Shown here: positions 11,098-22,812 of the stretch, in pieces | Layout of the letters: each line of letters opens with the position of its first letter | Numbering within the stretch: the stretch's first letter is position 1 | Assembly: GCA_000729835.1 (NCBI GenBank) | Contig: JFHB01000045.1 | Span: forward strand, 62,001-126,000 | DNA from: Atkinsonella hypoxylon | Taxonomy: Eukaryota; Ascomycota; Sordariomycetes; Hypocreales; Clavicipitaceae | DNA: 64,000 nt | Direction of reading: 5' to 3' | Notes under the pieces: generated by a model | Database searches by the model: none | Seen by the model: the letters and a program-made list of their open reading frames with translations, nothing else | What the model was told of the DNA's origin: nothing | Translations under genes and position numbers: made by a program

Positions 11098-11910
11098 CAA
11101 TTTTAAAATTTTTTTTTTGCGGGGATGAACGATTTCGGTTTGGGGAGTTTGTGGCTAGGTTATTCATTCATTCATGTTGAGAGTGGTAAACCACGCGCTA
11201 TGTATTAATTTTTAACTCTCACACGTACGTACTACAGGCCGTATAAGATGAATTCGAATAATTTCGAGGTGCTACGTACGATCCTTGCAAGTAAAGTAAC
11301 TGGACAGACAGGACGCAAGGCCTTTTGCGGCTGGTTTGGTATTTGGGCACTTCGATCATGGTTGTCTGCACTCCTGACAGCTGCCAGCCGGCCGATCGTG
11401 CCTTCCATCTGCAACTCCCCTTCAAATGGCGACTGCCGAGACAATACTTGTTGTATGTAATCCGCGCCTCCGCCCGACGTCGACTGATGAAACTTGAACC
11501 TTGTACTCCAACTGTCCACGCTACCTTTTGCGTAAAGCAACGTGTGCTGGCGTCTGAGTCCCGACAGCCCCAACACACGCATAGTCCCATCATCATTTAT
11601 TGTACTATATTCATTTACTGTGTATCTCATTCAATGCCCCTGTTCGACTCTTAGCTATATGGATTAGTCCAGCATTCTGTTATATCCCCTCATTCATTGA
11701 CACCCCTTCCGCTCTTTGTCTTGGCGGTGCTGGCGCCCCAGACCCGTGCTTGTATAAACCTCCCTGTCCCCAATGCTCCAGATATAGCGTTAGTTTTCAG
11801 TTCTTCACAGTCTCGACGGCCTGGGTAGGACCCAGTTAGTCAAAACCTCAATTCATCACTTCCTCATTCTCTTGCCAGGTCATCCAACACCTGTGTGTAA
11901 GAGTGTCATA
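11098..11910. other. Intergenic spacer before hexose transporter relic
   Basis: About 0.8 kb follows the tRNA. The part near 11700-11910 is pyrimidine-rich, typical of a fungal promoter and 5' UTR. No gene is seen. Confidence 0.5.
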
Positions 11911-13795
11911 ATGTTCGGGGGAAAGTAAGCATAGCCTGTCTCTACGCTACATAGCACCCAATTATCGTCTCTTGTTCCCCCGACCACGAATGTTAATTCC
12001 CCGAGTAGATCTATCAAAGTCAATGGCGCCGACTGTGGTGTAGAGGCCCTCATATTGGGCGCCACGACTTCTGTCGGAGGCTTTCTCTTCGGATACGATA
12101 CTGGCCAGATATCGGGCATGCTTTTGTTTCAAGACTTCGTTCGCAGATTCTCACAGACAAATTTGGAAGGAGAACATGAGTGGGTGCCGATCACAAAGTC
12201 CTTACTTGTCTCTCTCATGAGTGTCGGATGTTTGATTGGGGCTGTATCTGGTGCATAGTGAGTAATAACCCTACAAATTGCCCACGAGCAACCACTTGTT
12301 GCATGCCATGTTCTGCTATCCTGAGGCACTGCGAGTAATCCATTTGACGTTTTGATTTAGTACTGCGGACTGGTAGGGTCGCCGCAAGAGTCTGTCCTTC
12401 GGTGTGGTCGTTTTCATCGTTGGTAATATCATCCAAATTACGGCCATGAACAGTTGGGTTCATATGATGATGGGCCGTTTCATCGCTGGTCTTGGAGTTG
12501 GCAACTTATCCGTTGGTGTTCCTATGTTTCAATCTGAATCATCACCTCGCGAGATCCGTGGCGCTGTCGTCGCGTCTTACCAGCTCATGATTACCATTGG
12601 CATTTTGGTCTCCAACATTATAAACTATGGCGTCCGGACCATGGACACGTCCAGTGCCTCCTGGAGAATCGTCATCGGTATTGGCATCTTCTTTTCTTTG
12701 CCTCTTGCCATCGGAATTCTTACTGTTCCAGAATCACCGAGATGGCTCGCTGCCCAGGGCAACTGGGAAGCTGCTCGAATGTCCATGGCTCGTCTCCGTG
12801 GTATGAAGAATGACCTCCACAACAGTCTTGTCGAAGGTGACATCTGCGAGATGCGCGAAATATTGGATAAGGAACGTCAAGTCGGCACCGGCACTTGGCT
12901 AGAGTGCTTCAAACCAAATCACGACGTTCCCAAAGTACTGTATCGTACGTTGCTCGGAATTGCTGTTCACTTCTTGCAGCAATGGACAGGTGTCAACTAC
13001 TTCTTCTATTACGGAGCTATCATCTTTGAGTCGGCGGGTATAGGAGACCCCATTCTTACGCAGCTCATCCTGGGAGCTGTCAATGTTCTCATGACATTCT
13101 ATGGCTTATATGTAGTAGAAAAGTATGGACGCCGATGGCCATTGTTCCTTGGTGCCTTGTGGCAGGCCGCTTGGCTGCTAGTTTTCGCCGCAATTGGCAC
13201 GGCAACGCCACCCAAAGGAAGAAAAACATCAGGAATTGTCATGATCGTGTCGGCCTGCATGTTCATCGCTTCGTTTGCGGCAACTTGGGGTCCCATGGCC
13301 TAGGTTGTCATTGGCGAAACTTTTCCCTTGCGTACCCGATCTAAACAGGCATCACTTGCCACTGCCGGTAATTGGCTTGGAAACTGTAAGCTACATCTGA
13401 AGCAACTAGATCATCTATTTTCTCATGAATTAAAATTTTTTTATTTACTGACTGTCTGGATAGTCTTGATCGGACTTCTTACACCTCTCGCTACAAAGGG
13501 TATCTCGTATGCATTTGGATTCGTCTTTGTCGGTACAAACCTGGCAGCTGCCCTCCTCGTTTGGTTCTTCCTGTATGAATCTAGGATGCTGAGCTTGGAG
13601 AACGTTGATCTTATGTATGGCCAACCAGGCCTAAAAGCTTGGACGAGCTCCAAGTGGGTGCCTCCTGGATATGTCACAAGAAAGAACCGAGACGGATCCA
13701 ATGTTCTCAAGCAAAGGAATACCCCTGAAAACGATTCCGAGAAGTCTGACAAGGACAGCGATGCCCCTATCGAGTCGAGGATAGAACGTGCATAG
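11911..13795 (+). pseudogene. MFS hexose transporter with two in-frame TAG stops
   Basis: Exons 11911-11924, 12009-12257, 12361-13385 and 13464-13795 join into a 540-codon frame with correct splice sites and phases. The product is a classic sugar porter: FLFGYDTGQISG in TM1, GRR after TM2, MMMGRFIAGLGVGNLSVGVP, PESPRWLAAQG before the central loop, QQWTGVNYFFYYG in TM7 and a C-terminal YGFVF/SLENVD-like region. Codon 93 (12374-12376) and codon 402 (13301-13303) are TAG. Both fall where relatives normally have Trp (ADW-W-GRR and GPMA-W-VVIGE). Both fit TGG-to-TAG changes, which is CpA-to-TpA on the opposite strand, the pattern left by RIP. No alternative splice site I tried removes either stop. 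Everything else, including four exons, is intact, so inactivation looks recent. Sequencing error at both sites is possible but unlikely. Confidence 0.85.
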
Positions 13796-14068
13796 AGCCG
13801 TTGCGTGCGAAACACACAGGTGTTGCAATTTGGTTAGAGTCATTTTATTTTTTTTCGTTCTCAACATAGCTTGTATGCTTAGGCGTATCTTTTAGTCTAG
13901 AATAGATTATAATCGTATTTTACTCCGCTCAAAACCATGATCCATTATGACGTCTTCAGCAGTTGCAGCCATCATCCGTCGTGTACAAGTTTCGCACGTA
14001 TTCATCTCGCAATCGTCGTCGTAGAGCGTTGTAAAGCAGTATTGGCTCAGAGGCACTCATCTAATTGT

Positions 14069-15868
14069 TCATGGTCTTTCTTCTTTGCCACCGTTGTCTG
14101 TGTGACTGTTTGTCGACAGGACACCCGTGTTTGGCTGATCTCGCTCATCGGTTTTTTCTGATCTCGCCCCAGGAATGGAATCAACCTCTGTGGTACTCAC
14201 TTGCTCCGAGGGAGCCTGGATTGCATATGTAGGATTTGCCTCTTCTTCGTCAAGCCGGCGTTGTGGTTTGTCTAGGGTGGGTGCAAATTTGCTGCGAATG
14301 CGGATTTCTCGACCATATTTATAAAAGACAAAGGGTGCGATAGCAAAAACAGTACCAATGCCGGCGATGAGACTGCCACCACCACCAACGCCAAGAGCCT
14401 TGAACATCTGTCTAGTGAAGAGAGGGGCTGCAGCGCCGCAGGCGGATCGAGCAATCGTGTTTGCTGCCATAGCAGACGCGGCGTACATTAGGTAGACGTC
14501 AATGAGGTAGTTTAAATATGCCACAAAGATGAGAAGCATGAAGGCGGAGAGGAAGCCGCCAGCAATAGTGGGAACGATCCAGTGTACAGAGCTACAAGAT
14601 GACCATCAGTATCTGCAATGTGAGCAAGAGCAGTGATTTCACCCAGAAAGAGGGAAGAAAAGCAACCGAATGTGTCAAGTCTGTTTGGATGAAACTTACT
14701 TGTACTCGGCAGACCATGCAAACCAAAACATGGATGCCGCGAATCCGATGCCGCCGAACATGGCGAGCGGAAGACGATCCTCTGGCACCGAGTCCTCAGC
14801 CTTGATCTCACCACGCTCGAGCTTGCCCTTGCGCCTCCTCGTTTCTTCCAGGACAATAATACCGGCTGCTATGGCGCCAATGATTGTTCCCAGCAGCGGT
14901 AGCTCGCCGACACCAGCGTTCCAGCCTCGGCGTTGCTGAAAGACGATGGGGTAGATGGTAAAGAGCATATACAGCAGCATGTACACAACCGCGAGGTATA
15001 TGGCGCAACAGAATGAAATGGGATCAAAGAGGATAATCCACGGACGCGTGACCGCCACCTTGAAGACGCCCTTGACGGAACGATCTTGAGCCTCGGCAGG
15101 GGCCTTGACATTCTCGTAACCGGGAATCCTAGCCTGGCGAATCCGCTTCGCCTTGTTTATCAAGATGGTCGGACCGTGCGTCTCGGGGAGAGTCAACATG
15201 GTGATGCAAGTTGCTCCGCCCAACCAGAGAAGCACATAGAAGGCCCAATGCCAATCCTTTTTAAGCTGCATGAAGCCAGCGATGACGGGGCCCATCGCGG
15301 GACCGATCCACACCGACATGGCAAACACAGCCATAGCAGGCGCTCGCTGCAGGGGACTCCATACGTCGGCTAGCACACCGGGGGAATTGCTCAGAGGCGC
15401 GGAGACGAGCGTGCCGCAGAGGAACCGTCCCACCAGGAGGCTGCCGAAGTTGGGGGCGAATGCGCAGAGGAAGGTGAAGGCCATGTACCCCGCGAAGGTG
15501 ATGTAGAAGACCCATCGTCGTCCGTACAGCTCGCTCAGGGGCGCGAAGAAGAGCGGTCCGGCAACGTATCCCAGGAGGAAGAGGGTGATGACCAGTGCGG
15601 CGGCCTCTTCAGAGACGCCAAAGTCCTCGATTATAGAGAGGATACATCCGCTCGGGCTGCTGGATGCGAACGTCGCGTTCAGGACGAGCAAAACGGCCAC
15701 GAAGCTGACGTATATGCGACGGGCCATGGACCAGTTTTGGGGATTCTCAATATCATTCTCGGCAAAGTCGACGTGGCCGTTGGCGTTGAGGAATGGTTCC
15801 GTGTTGTCGAGATGTTTGGTGCGGTACGGCTTGTTCGCTAGCACCGAGAACACGCGGGTGAGAACCAT
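14069..15868 (-). CDS. MFS drug:H+ antiporter (DHA1, polyamine/multidrug type)
   Basis: On the minus strand, exons 15868-14700 and 14591-14069 give 563 residues (donor GTAAGT, acceptor TGTAG). The hydrophilic N-terminus ends in DIENPQNWS, the hallmark before TM1 of the fungal Flr1/Tpo-type DHA1 family. About twelve membrane segments follow. The motif-A loop reads LSELYGRRWVFY and the motif-C region near TM5 contains GP repeats (IGPAMGPVIAGFM). The tail is charged. Such proteins export drugs, polyamines or toxic metabolites across the plasma membrane using the proton gradient; the substrate cannot be read from sequence. It converges with the hexose transporter relic across 273 bp. No sign of damage. 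Confidence 0.9.
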
Positions 15869-18800
15869 GGTGAACGATTTACCACGTTGGATTTGCGCAC
15901 GTAGCTGATATTCATTCTCATAAGCAAGTGAGGCGTTCCACGAGGATATACAGGATCCGGAACCTTTTTAATCTTTCCTAGATCTACCTACCCCCTGGAG
16001 TAGGATGATCGTTGTCTCGCGGATCAGAATGGAGGAAGGCGCCAAGAAGAAAAAGAAGCGTTCTTGAAGAAACTCAGCCCTGGGGGGGAGGGCGAAAGGA
16101 CTTAAAAACCACGGCGATTAGGCGTTCGAGATGGGGGAGGAGTATACTATGCCTGTTCAATGTTCGGACTTGAAACCAGGGTTGTTCCCAGCGCCATCGT
16201 ATGCATGTAGGAATGTGCGGTACTATTGGGAAACGGGGTGGGCGCCTCGCGCTTCCCCTGCACTCGGGGGATAAAACCCGAACGGTTGTACACAATGACG
16301 CCGACCTCTTCGGGTTTTGGGGGGACCCTTTCCATCACGGTAGCCACGGTGATGGCCACGGTTTTTACGTCAGAGGATTCTGCTCGCGTGGCGGAATACC
16401 AGGGCCGTCATGGCTTTTTCTTTTGCAAGCAATTCCCTGCAAGCATCGATACCTAACGGCAGCGGCGTCGAGCAAGCGAGGATGAGACATGGAAACTAAT
16501 AATAGCAGGTGCGTCCCCGAGGGGCCACGGGGTTGAATGGATGGCTTCTTTTTCCTCCGGATTCGCTGCTGTTTTGTGTCTTCCGGCAAATGAGATTGTG
16601 GTTTTGCCTCCGTGTCCGCGGACATTTTGTGCTTGCTTTCCAACACCCTCGGACAAGTGGTTACTGGGACTGCACCTGCGAACCAAGCCAGGAGTTCATA
16701 CTACAGAGTGTGAATCAGAGGTGACGCATGGAAACTCAAGTCATTTTCAGCTGGGTTCCATTCTGATGGTCGACCATGATATGGATTCAGGAAGCTCAGA
16801 AGTGGAAGCTCGCTCGGTGGTTCGCACTCGATAGGTCCAGAGTCGGGAGTCGGGAGTCGGGAGTTCGGACGTAGACGGTATACATGCAGGGGTCGGGCCT
16901 TTTGGTTCGGGGTCCTCTCGGAAGGCACGGCTGCATCTGCAATCTCACGGCCATGCCGCCAAATTAGGCTCAATTTGACATGAGCGCAGGGTCTGGATCT
17001 GACGCTTCTGAGATGAGCCTACTGGTCCCTGCAGGTCAGCTCGCAATCAGCGTAAGACGGAACCGAACTGCAATGAGGAGATGCGTCCGGGATTGCGCAA
17101 GCATCGATGCTCGTTGCCTTCTGGTACTGTCCCTTGAGTTCGGCACACGGGTGTTCTCGATTCTCAAGATCGTATGTCAAGACCGAAGTAGGCTCGCGGC
17201 AGTCATCCATCCTACGCTGAGTGAAAGACGTGGAAGCAGGTCGCGCCGTGCCCTGGTGATCAGTAGAGGTGAATGCTGCTCTCGGTGAAATGTTCGTTGC
17301 GAGCAGCACGTGGGCTTCTGGCTTGACGTATGGCAACGGCCACCGAAGGATGCGGGTGAACCATTTCAGCAACAGACGTGTTGTCCGCGGACATTACGCA
17401 GTCTGGGCATTGGAGTAAAAGCCGCCGGCTGCTGTAGTGTTGTAGTTAGTGTAGTCGGATCTTGTGGATGAAGTGGCTTTGATAACCGTGCCCGCCCCAC
17501 TTTTTGGCTCTGGCTTTCGCTTGATGCGTAAGCTGACGCACTTACCCGCTGCATCCATGTGGCGTTTCATCTTGTACTAGCGACAACGGGCTGCACATGT
17601 GGTTGAACAACTTCACCAACACCTAAGCATTGCGATGCATTATAAGCCTTATAAGCAGTAGTTATCAAGGTCTCAAGAGCCACTAGGTTGATTATAAATC
17701 GTACCTGTAATTATGAGGTGCGATATAGCTCAGACAATTGCTGGACCTTCTATTCTGGCGGCATGTACCCTTTACATGCAGCCATTTTAATTGGTTGCCA
17801 ACGGTTCCAGAAGTTCAGCTGAGAACGGCATAGAATGCAGAATGAAGATGGCAAATCACAAAAACTGCACGGTCGACAATAACGGGCTAGTTGACATGGT
17901 AGAGGAGAATAGTAGTAGTATCATTAGCTAGGTAAGTAGGTTAGGCTGCTTGTAATTAGTTATAGAGAGTGTGCTGTTAAAGGAGGGAATGTAATTAATC
18001 TATAGATCTCTTTACCCAGCCTTCCACGCGGAAAGTGACTTCGTTCCTGTTGATGAAATCCTTAAGGGTCTTATTCGGGGATGCCTTTGTTATCGCAGAA
18101 CCCGAGAACCGTACTAAATCCCCCTCAATTGCCAAACAACCACAGCCTTGACATCGGAGAGTTCCTCAGAGATCGTACATACGCCACAACGAGAGAGGCC
18201 TTCTTGACTACTAAAGAAAAGGCATCACGGATGCCTCCAATTCCTGATAACAGGAACACTTTGACCCCCTTGGATAAGAAGGTTGTCAAGCTTCACGCCC
18301 ATTCTATCCATATCGGTGATAGAGTATAGAATGGGTGCAGCAGCAGCAGCAGCAGCCGCTCCAGCTTCAGGCCACGTACATGTAAGTGTTACGTGTGCGG
18401 CCAAACTGGCTGTTGGTCATCGAGCCACACAGGAAAAGAGTAGAAAGAGCCAAAGAGACGTGGTGAAAGAGCTAAAAGCACCGACGCCCTCCTTCCGATA
18501 TCATGGCGGCTGGGTAAAGAGACCTGTAGGTGTGGACCCCAGTCGGGCTCCGGGTCAACAATCCAGCCGTCCCACTTTTGGGCTGTCTCACCAATCAGGC
18601 TGCAAATTGACATGACGAAGCTGGTCTAGATTGGTAGTGGGCCAATCGGGATCGGCACGGGTAAACGGGACTTTTATGCGCGTGCGAACCTCACGATGAT
18701 AGAAGTTGCAGCAATTTTTGCATGTACAAAGAGGGACTTTTGTTCACTGCAGCTACCATGCATGCAATGAGGCATCACCGCGGCATCTCCGCGACCTGGT

Positions 18801-19009
18801 TGTCGCAGTATGTCTACGCAATCTCAACTCCTATGCAGGTCTGGTGATTAGGTCATTGAGCAGGGAGACGCAAGCCCGCGTCGTACAAAACGAGGGATGA
18901 GAAATTGCCAAGTTGATTTACCCCCTCCCCCTCTGATGGCCGTCACACCGTGCTTTGTCACAAAGTTCATGACATCAGCTCCGGACGCCTCGACTGCTGG
19001 ACGGGGGCG
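15869..19009. other. Long gene-poor spacer (3.1 kb)
   Basis: No gene is supported across this stretch. A short GTCGGGA triplication lies near 16846-16864. An AT-rich, Ala-poor island spans roughly 17630-18030. A decayed-looking coding stretch follows at about 18040-18330 and a CAG run at 18341-18362. Several open frames of 60-110 codons occur on both strands without recognisable features. The right end holds the promoter of the Atg22-like gene. Confidence 0.5.
18341..18362. repeat. (CAG)n microsatellite
   Basis: About six to seven CAG units lie in the spacer, just after the 18.04-18.33 kb coding-like stretch. Confidence 0.85.
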
Positions 19010-20665
19010 ATGGCATCAGCAGCAGGTCGCGATGCGACCAAATCACCCGTTGCCAAGTCTGGCATCTCGCCCATGGCAACGAGTGAGCACGAGAAAGCGT
19101 CCATCATGCCCCCGCCGACCAAGCAGACACGCCGCGTGGTGATGCCGGCCTTGCAAGGAGGCGCGATTCCTACCACGACCAAATGGGAGATCTGGTCATG
19201 GTACATGTACTACATCGGCGCCAACGGCCTCGCTCTCTTCAACTTTGGTCCCACGGCCTTTCAGAATCTCCTAGCCCAGGCAGCCGGCGACGGGAAATTG
19301 CTCTACTTCGCCGGCCGCGAGCGCGACGTCAACAGCATCGTCCTTTTGTGCAACGGCATATCCTTTGCCATCCAGGCGGCATTGTTCCTGGTCATCGGTG
19401 CGTATGCTGACTTTGGCACCGGGCGACGATGGGTCCTGTTGATCTGGTCTGTGATTGCGTACGGCATTGGCTTCGGGTGGATTGGCGTCCACGAGGCCGG
19501 GCAGTGGAAGGTTGGCGTGGCGCTGTACATCGTGGGCTTGATTTCCTACCAGCTCACGTTGACGTACTGGACCGCGGCTTTCCCCGGGCTGGCTCGCAAC
19601 ACGCCGTATCTGAAGGACGCAAGGGCCGCCTACGAGATCGGTGAAATCACCCGTCGCGAACTGGATCAACGAGACGAACTGGAGCGCAGCAGGCTGAGCA
19701 ACGTCGGCTTCTGGATCCAGTCCGTGGGCGAGATGGTCATCCTTGCGATTGCGGTAGGCATCCTGTTTGGCATCAGGGTCGACGACAGCACGGCCGGGAA
19801 CAACGGGGCGTTATCGGTGCTCATCGCTTTCGCAACCGCCTGCTGGCTTGCGCTCTCGCTCGCCTGGTTTGTCCTCGAAAGGACCCGGCCGGGACTCCAG
19901 ATCCCGCCCGGGAAGAACGTCGTCACCGCCGGCCTGTGGCAGCTCTACGAAGCCATCACCCAGATGCGCAGGCTGAAGCAGAGCCTCATTTACCTGGCTG
20001 GGTACTTCTTCCTCGGGGACTCGCTCAACACCACCGTTACCGTGATTGCCACGCTGCAAAACGAGGTCGTCAGCTACAACACCCTGACGCTGACGTACTT
20101 GCTCATCGTCGGCATTGCCACGCAGGCAGTGGGCATCGGGGCGTACTGGATGATTCAGAAAAAGTTCAACCTGGGCGCAAAGGCCATGTTCAACGCCGTC
20201 ATGGTCTTCATCGTCCTGCTAGATGCATGGGGCATGGTGGGCAACTGGACCCAGCGCTTCGGCTTCCACAATGTCTGGGAAGTATGGCTCTACCAGGCAT
20301 TCTACGGTCTCTTCGTCTGTCCCTGGTACAGCTACTCGCAGATCATGATCAGCTCCGTCACCCCTCGCGGGCACGAGTTCTTGTTCTTCTCCGTCTTCAA
20401 CATGATCGGCAAGGCATCCAGTCTCATAGGCCCGCTGATCAGCAGTGCCATCATCGACGCTACACCAGGCGGGACCAACAATAGCGCCGCCTTTTACTTT
20501 CTATTTGCTTTGAGTCTCGTCAGCACAGTGGGGCTCTGGTTGTTTTTGGACCTGGAGAAAAGCACGAGGGAGCAGGAGGATTTCCTGCTGCGGGAGACAT
20601 CACAGGTTTATGGCGAGACGAGCAATACGGACACGAGTGACACTAAAGAAAAGTTGTCATTGTAA
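19010..20665 (+). CDS. Atg22-like vacuolar MFS transporter
   Basis: A single exon of 551 residues starts at 19010 (ATG in good context); an in-frame ATG at 18950 would add 20 residues. A ~60-residue hydrophilic N-terminus precedes TTKWEIWSWYMYYIGANGLA, the first segment typical of the Atg22 family. About twelve membrane segments follow, with a charged loop in the middle (AYEIGEITRRELDQRDELER). The conserved end includes FYGLFVCPWYSYSQIMISSV and FFSVFNMIGKASSLIGPLIS. Atg22 proteins export amino acids from the vacuole after autophagic breakdown. Fungi carry several paralogs, so this may be a diverged member rather than Atg22 itself. Codon use is GC-rich and the frame is undamaged. Confidence 0.9.
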   Translation: MASAAGRDATKSPVAKSGISPMATSEHEKASIMPPPTKQTRRVVMPALQGGAIPTTTKWEIWSWYMYYIGANGLALFNFGPTAFQNLLAQAAGDGKLLYFAGRERDVNSIVLLCNGISFAIQAALFLVIGAYADFGTGRRWVLLIWSVIAYGIGFGWIGVHEAGQWKVGVALYIVGLISYQLTLTYWTAAFPGLARNTPYLKDARAAYEIGEITRRELDQRDELERSRLSNVGFWIQSVGEMVILAIAVGILFGIRVDDSTAGNNGALSVLIAFATACWLALSLAWFVLERTRPGLQIPPGKNVVTAGLWQLYEAITQMRRLKQSLIYLAGYFFLGDSLNTTVTVIATLQNEVVSYNTLTLTYLLIVGIATQAVGIGAYWMIQKKFNLGAKAMFNAVMVFIVLLDAWGMVGNWTQRFGFHNVWEVWLYQAFYGLFVCPWYSYSQIMISSVTPRGHEFLFFSVFNMIGKASSLIGPLISSAIIDATPGGTNNSAAFYFLFALSLVSTVGLWLFLDLEKSTREQEDFLLRETSQVYGETSNTDTSDTKEKLSL

Positions 20666-21063
20666 TGTGCCAACATGGCCGAGTGTAGTTGACGAAGGTA
20701 ATGCACATTTGATATCGTCGTACATGACAGACAGCATGTTTGCCCGTGTCACTCGTCACGCTTTGAGAATGTGTGCGTCCGATGCGTGAGAAAAAGCCAC
20801 TTACTTTTTTTTATGTTCACTCAAGCAAATGTCAAGTGTCCTGTATAAGCGCCCTGGTCATGCACACATGAATCACAAACGGTGTTGGAGTTGCACTCAC
20901 GTTGTTATGCACAGCGTGCTGGCGCCTTTCATGAAAATACATGCTCTAGTACCGTACCCAATGCCCATTTTTCGCCATAAACTTGGAATCCCACCTAGTC
21001 TAATTACGCGCACCGATGCAATGCAGAACAAACCCAGAGACCACCAATCGTGCTACACCGCCA
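20666..21063. other. Convergent 3' intergenic region
   Basis: This 398 bp lies between the 3' ends of the Atg22-like and TPR genes. No gene is seen. Confidence 0.5.
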
Positions 21064-22812
21064 TCAGATCTTGGCCGTGATAGACGTTCTGCAGAAACAA
21101 GAGGACTTAACCGGGACATCAGCCATCTCCAGCGCCCTGTTCAGCTGGGGTTCTATCTCCTTGGCTTCAACTAGCTTGTCCAATCTCAGCAGACACTCAT
21201 GATACCCATGTAGGGCCCAAACATTGTTGGGATGCCAATGGACTCTGGGCAGGGAGTCGTCGAGTCCCAGATCTGCCTTGTATATAGCCATGGCCTCTTC
21301 GGCGTGGCCCTGCTCGAGAAGCAATGCCCCGTAGGCATGGCGAACAGGCTGCATCCATCCCCACGGCTCATCAAAGGGCAGCCAGTCGTAGCGTAGAATA
21401 GCCTCGCGGAGGTGCGCAAACGCAGCATCGTAATTGGCACAGCGGTACTCGATCTCGCCATTCAGCAAAGACTCGGCTACGTCTAGAATGTCGACGCACT
21501 TGTTGTTGAAGAGGGTCCGGGATGGCTTCACACGGGGCACGGCTTCACGAAAGAGCTGTCTATGGCGGTTGGCCTCGTCAACGAGGTTGAGTGCCGCGTT
21601 GGCGACACCCTTGGCATAGTGGAGGAGCGCGGTAGTGACGCAGTACAGATGCTGATCTTGCGGGAACGGCAGGTCAAGGACTTCGTTCCAGCGTCCGAAG
21701 CGAATGAGGGCATGGACACGGATGGAAAGGAAGGCCTCGAGCCAGTCGGCCATGGGGGGTGACTCTACGCGCAGAAGCTCCTCGGGCACGGAAGCCTCGA
21801 GCATCTCGACGGTTTCCAGCGCAATCTTGGACTGGCCGGAAAACATGGCACTGTAGATACGGAAATGGTAGTCGTGGCTGCGGTAAAGGGCGTAGAAGTT
21901 GGTAGGACCCTGGCGCTGGAGGAACTTCTCGTCTGCGGTGATGGCAGCTGAATTGGCGGCAACGGCGCGTGCGTAATCGCCTACGAGAATGTCAAGATGG
22001 CTGGGCATGTGGTTGAGATGGCCCGAGTCCGGGACGAGGCCGCGCAGCTTGTCGGCCGCCGGCATGCCTGCCTCTGGTGTTTGCGACATCTCGACGAGGT
22101 GGATGTAGAGATGCAGCAAACCCGGGTGCTGATCCCCCCCCGGTTGGGACAAGGCCTGGTCCAACACCCGCTTGATCTCTACTGTGCGCGCCCCCTTACC
22201 AGGTTGCCCCGTCTTGATGTCCCAAAGCTGCCATGGCGTCAGGTTCATCATGGCATCGGCATACAAGGTGGCGACATCCAGATCCCGGGGAAAACGGGCC
22301 GCCACCGCGCTCATCGCGTCAGCATACTCACGGTTCCAGATGCAGAAATCGGACGGCTCCGGAGCCGGCAGACGAGGATACCGAAAGTGGATGGCGTCAA
22401 TGAGCGCTTTCTCGACCGGCGTGGCATTCGCCGACAGGGCCTTGGCCTGCTCGACGGCCTTGTGCGTCCTCTGGGCGGTGGTGCTCAGCTCACACTTTCC
22501 AAACAGCTCCCAGGGCTTGTTGTAGTTTGGACCGAGGGCATACGCAAGCCCCCAGTATGCGATGGCACAGGCGGGGTCATGCGACAGGGCGTGTTGGAAG
22601 CACTTTGCTGCCTCTTCATGGTTGAAGCCATAGCACCAGACCAGGCCGCGGTCAAACCAGGTCTGCGCGGCGGGACTCGAGGTGGTGATGGGGCGATGGT
22701 ATGACCCGAGATCATAGTAGCTGTCATCGCTGCTGCTGTTGTTGTTGTTGTTGTTGTTGTTGCTGCCGCCGCTCAAGGAGGGCATGTCCTTTGACGTGCC
22801 TGATACTGACAT
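21064..22812 (-). CDS. TPR-repeat protein of unknown function
   Basis: The chosen start at 22812 gives 582 residues; the frame is open to 23049 but that extension reads as promoter-like sequence. After the start, a run of eight Asn encoded by (AAC)n and a Ser run form a disordered leader at about residues 17-28. Tetratricopeptide-like helices follow: WFDRGLVWCYGFNHEEAAKC, ALSHDPACAIAYWGLAYALG, and C-terminal pairs around AYGALLLEQGHAEEAMAIY and WHPNNVWALHGYHECLLRL. Two conserved His/Asp motifs, HLYIHLVEMS and HMPSHLDILVGDYARA, lie between. Related proteins occur in fungi and bacteria but I know of no assigned role. Probably cytosolic and protein-binding. A single intact exon. Confidence 0.85.
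   Translation of the reverse strand: MSVSGTSKDMPSLSGGSNNNNNNNNSSSDDSYYDLGSYHRPITTSSPAAQTWFDRGLVWCYGFNHEEAAKCFQHALSHDPACAIAYWGLAYALGPNYNKPWELFGKCELSTTAQRTHKAVEQAKALSANATPVEKALIDAIHFRYPRLPAPEPSDFCIWNREYADAMSAVAARFPRDLDVATLYADAMMNLTPWQLWDIKTGQPGKGARTVEIKRVLDQALSQPGGDQHPGLLHLYIHLVEMSQTPEAGMPAADKLRGLVPDSGHLNHMPSHLDILVGDYARAVAANSAAITADEKFLQRQGPTNFYALYRSHDYHFRIYSAMFSGQSKIALETVEMLEASVPEELLRVESPPMADWLEAFLSIRVHALIRFGRWNEVLDLPFPQDQHLYCVTTALLHYAKGVANAALNLVDEANRHRQLFREAVPRVKPSRTLFNNKCVDILDVAESLLNGEIEYRCANYDAAFAHLREAILRYDWLPFDEPWGWMQPVRHAYGALLLEQGHAEEAMAIYKADLGLDDSLPRVHWHPNNVWALHGYHECLLRLDKLVEAKEIEPQLNRALEMADVPVKSSCFCRTSITAKI

Noticed and set aside
12361..12403. Alternative acceptor that would skip the first stop in the hexose transporter
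   Set aside because: The AG of the TAG itself could be an acceptor, but joining it to exon 2 creates another TAG at the junction.
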